5,736 nucleotides of DNA from positions 1-5,736 of the forward strand of contig JAGTAM010000485.1 in the NCBI GenBank assembly GCA_023422485.1. The letters run 5' to 3'. The notes under the pieces are model-generated. The model worked only from the letters and a program-made list of their open reading frames with translations, was not told the origin of the DNA and did not search any database. Shown here piece by piece: positions 5,592 through 5,736 of this stretch (within the stretch, counting starts at the first letter, position 1; the number at the start of each line of letters is the position of its first letter). The translations under genes and the position numbers were made by a program. Source of the stretch: Pseudomonadota bacterium (GTDB lineage Bacteria > Pseudomonadota > Alphaproteobacteria > Rhizobiales > Beijerinckiaceae).

Positions 5592-5736
5592 TCAGCCCTG
5601 CCGTTGCGCCTGCGTCACCGCCACGTGGATCAGTTCGGCCAGCGTGCGGACCTTGAGCTTCTGGCGCATCTGCGAGCAGGCGTTGGTGACGGTCTTGTAG
5701 CTGACCGAGAGATCGGCGGCGATGGCGCCGTAGGAC
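5592..5736 (-). CDS. LuxR/NarL-type DNA-binding regulator, C-terminal end (partial)
   Basis: Only the last 47 residues are in the window; the gene continues past the right edge. Translating the minus strand back from the TGA at 5592-5594 gives SYGAIAADLSVSYKTVTNAC followed by a stretch containing QMRQKLKV and ending AQRQG. This matches the LuxR-type helix-turn-helix: a scaffold helix (AIAADLSV), then the recognition helix (SYKTVTNACSQMRQKL) with the hallmark KTV and KL positions, then a closing helix (TLAELIHVAV). The His often found four residues after the Val of KTV appears to be replaced. Most proteins with this end in Proteobacteria are two-component response regulators, with the receiver domain here off the edge, but a quorum-sensing or stand-alone LuxR protein cannot be excluded. 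The 27-base gap to tenA and shared strand suggest co-transcription. Confidence 0.85.
   Translation of the reverse strand, partial: SYGAIAADLSVSYKTVTNACSQMRQKLKVRTLAELIHVAVTQAQRQG

Noticed and set aside
1..5736. CRISPR array, tRNA, insertion sequence or defence-type gene cluster.
   Set aside because: I found no spaced direct repeats, cloverleaf, transposase motifs or nuclease/defence domains on either strand.

Overview
The window is uniformly GC-rich, coding-dense DNA. Its gene content (a YafK-type periplasmic L,D-transpeptidase-fold protein, an MBL hydrolase, a CAT-type amino acid permease, TenA, a LuxR-type regulator) suggests a free-living alphaproteobacterium. Codon style and the short dispersed-repeat-like spacer make Methylobacterium/Methylorubrum a plausible guess, but the sequence alone does not prove it. 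No tRNA, rRNA, CRISPR array, transposase or phage gene was seen, and base composition does not shift in a way that marks an island.

Plus strand, left half. Positions 1-573 are the 3' end of an ABC-type ATPase whose catalytic motifs look eroded. The 101-base spacer after it carries two small inverted repeats, one of which straddles the stop codon. Next is an exported YkuD/YafK-like protein (675-1895) with an intact His/Cys active site and a C-terminal extension of about 160 residues. After a 190-base spacer with two hairpins comes a cytosolic metallo-beta-lactamase-fold hydrolase (2086-2991) with a full set of metal ligands.

Minus strand, right half. A 235-base convergent spacer holds a perfect 28-base palindrome, the likely bidirectional terminator. 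It separates the hydrolase from an amino acid permease with about 12 transmembrane segments (4717 down to 3227). Upstream of the permease, on the same strand, is a complete TenA-family aminopyrimidine aminohydrolase (5564 down to 4881) that starts at TTG. Only 27 bases before it ends a LuxR/NarL-type regulator, cut off by the right edge of the window (5736 down to 5592).

How the genes fit together: the regulator and tenA are close enough to share a transcript. The permease has its own 163-base leader. The plus-strand genes are separated by spacers and have no obvious common pathway (envelope remodelling beside an orphan hydrolase). I found no convincing evidence of a new multi-gene system. 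The points most worth a second look are the extended YafK-like protein, the degenerate ABC ATPase, the regulator-tenA pairing and several stem-loops at gene borders.
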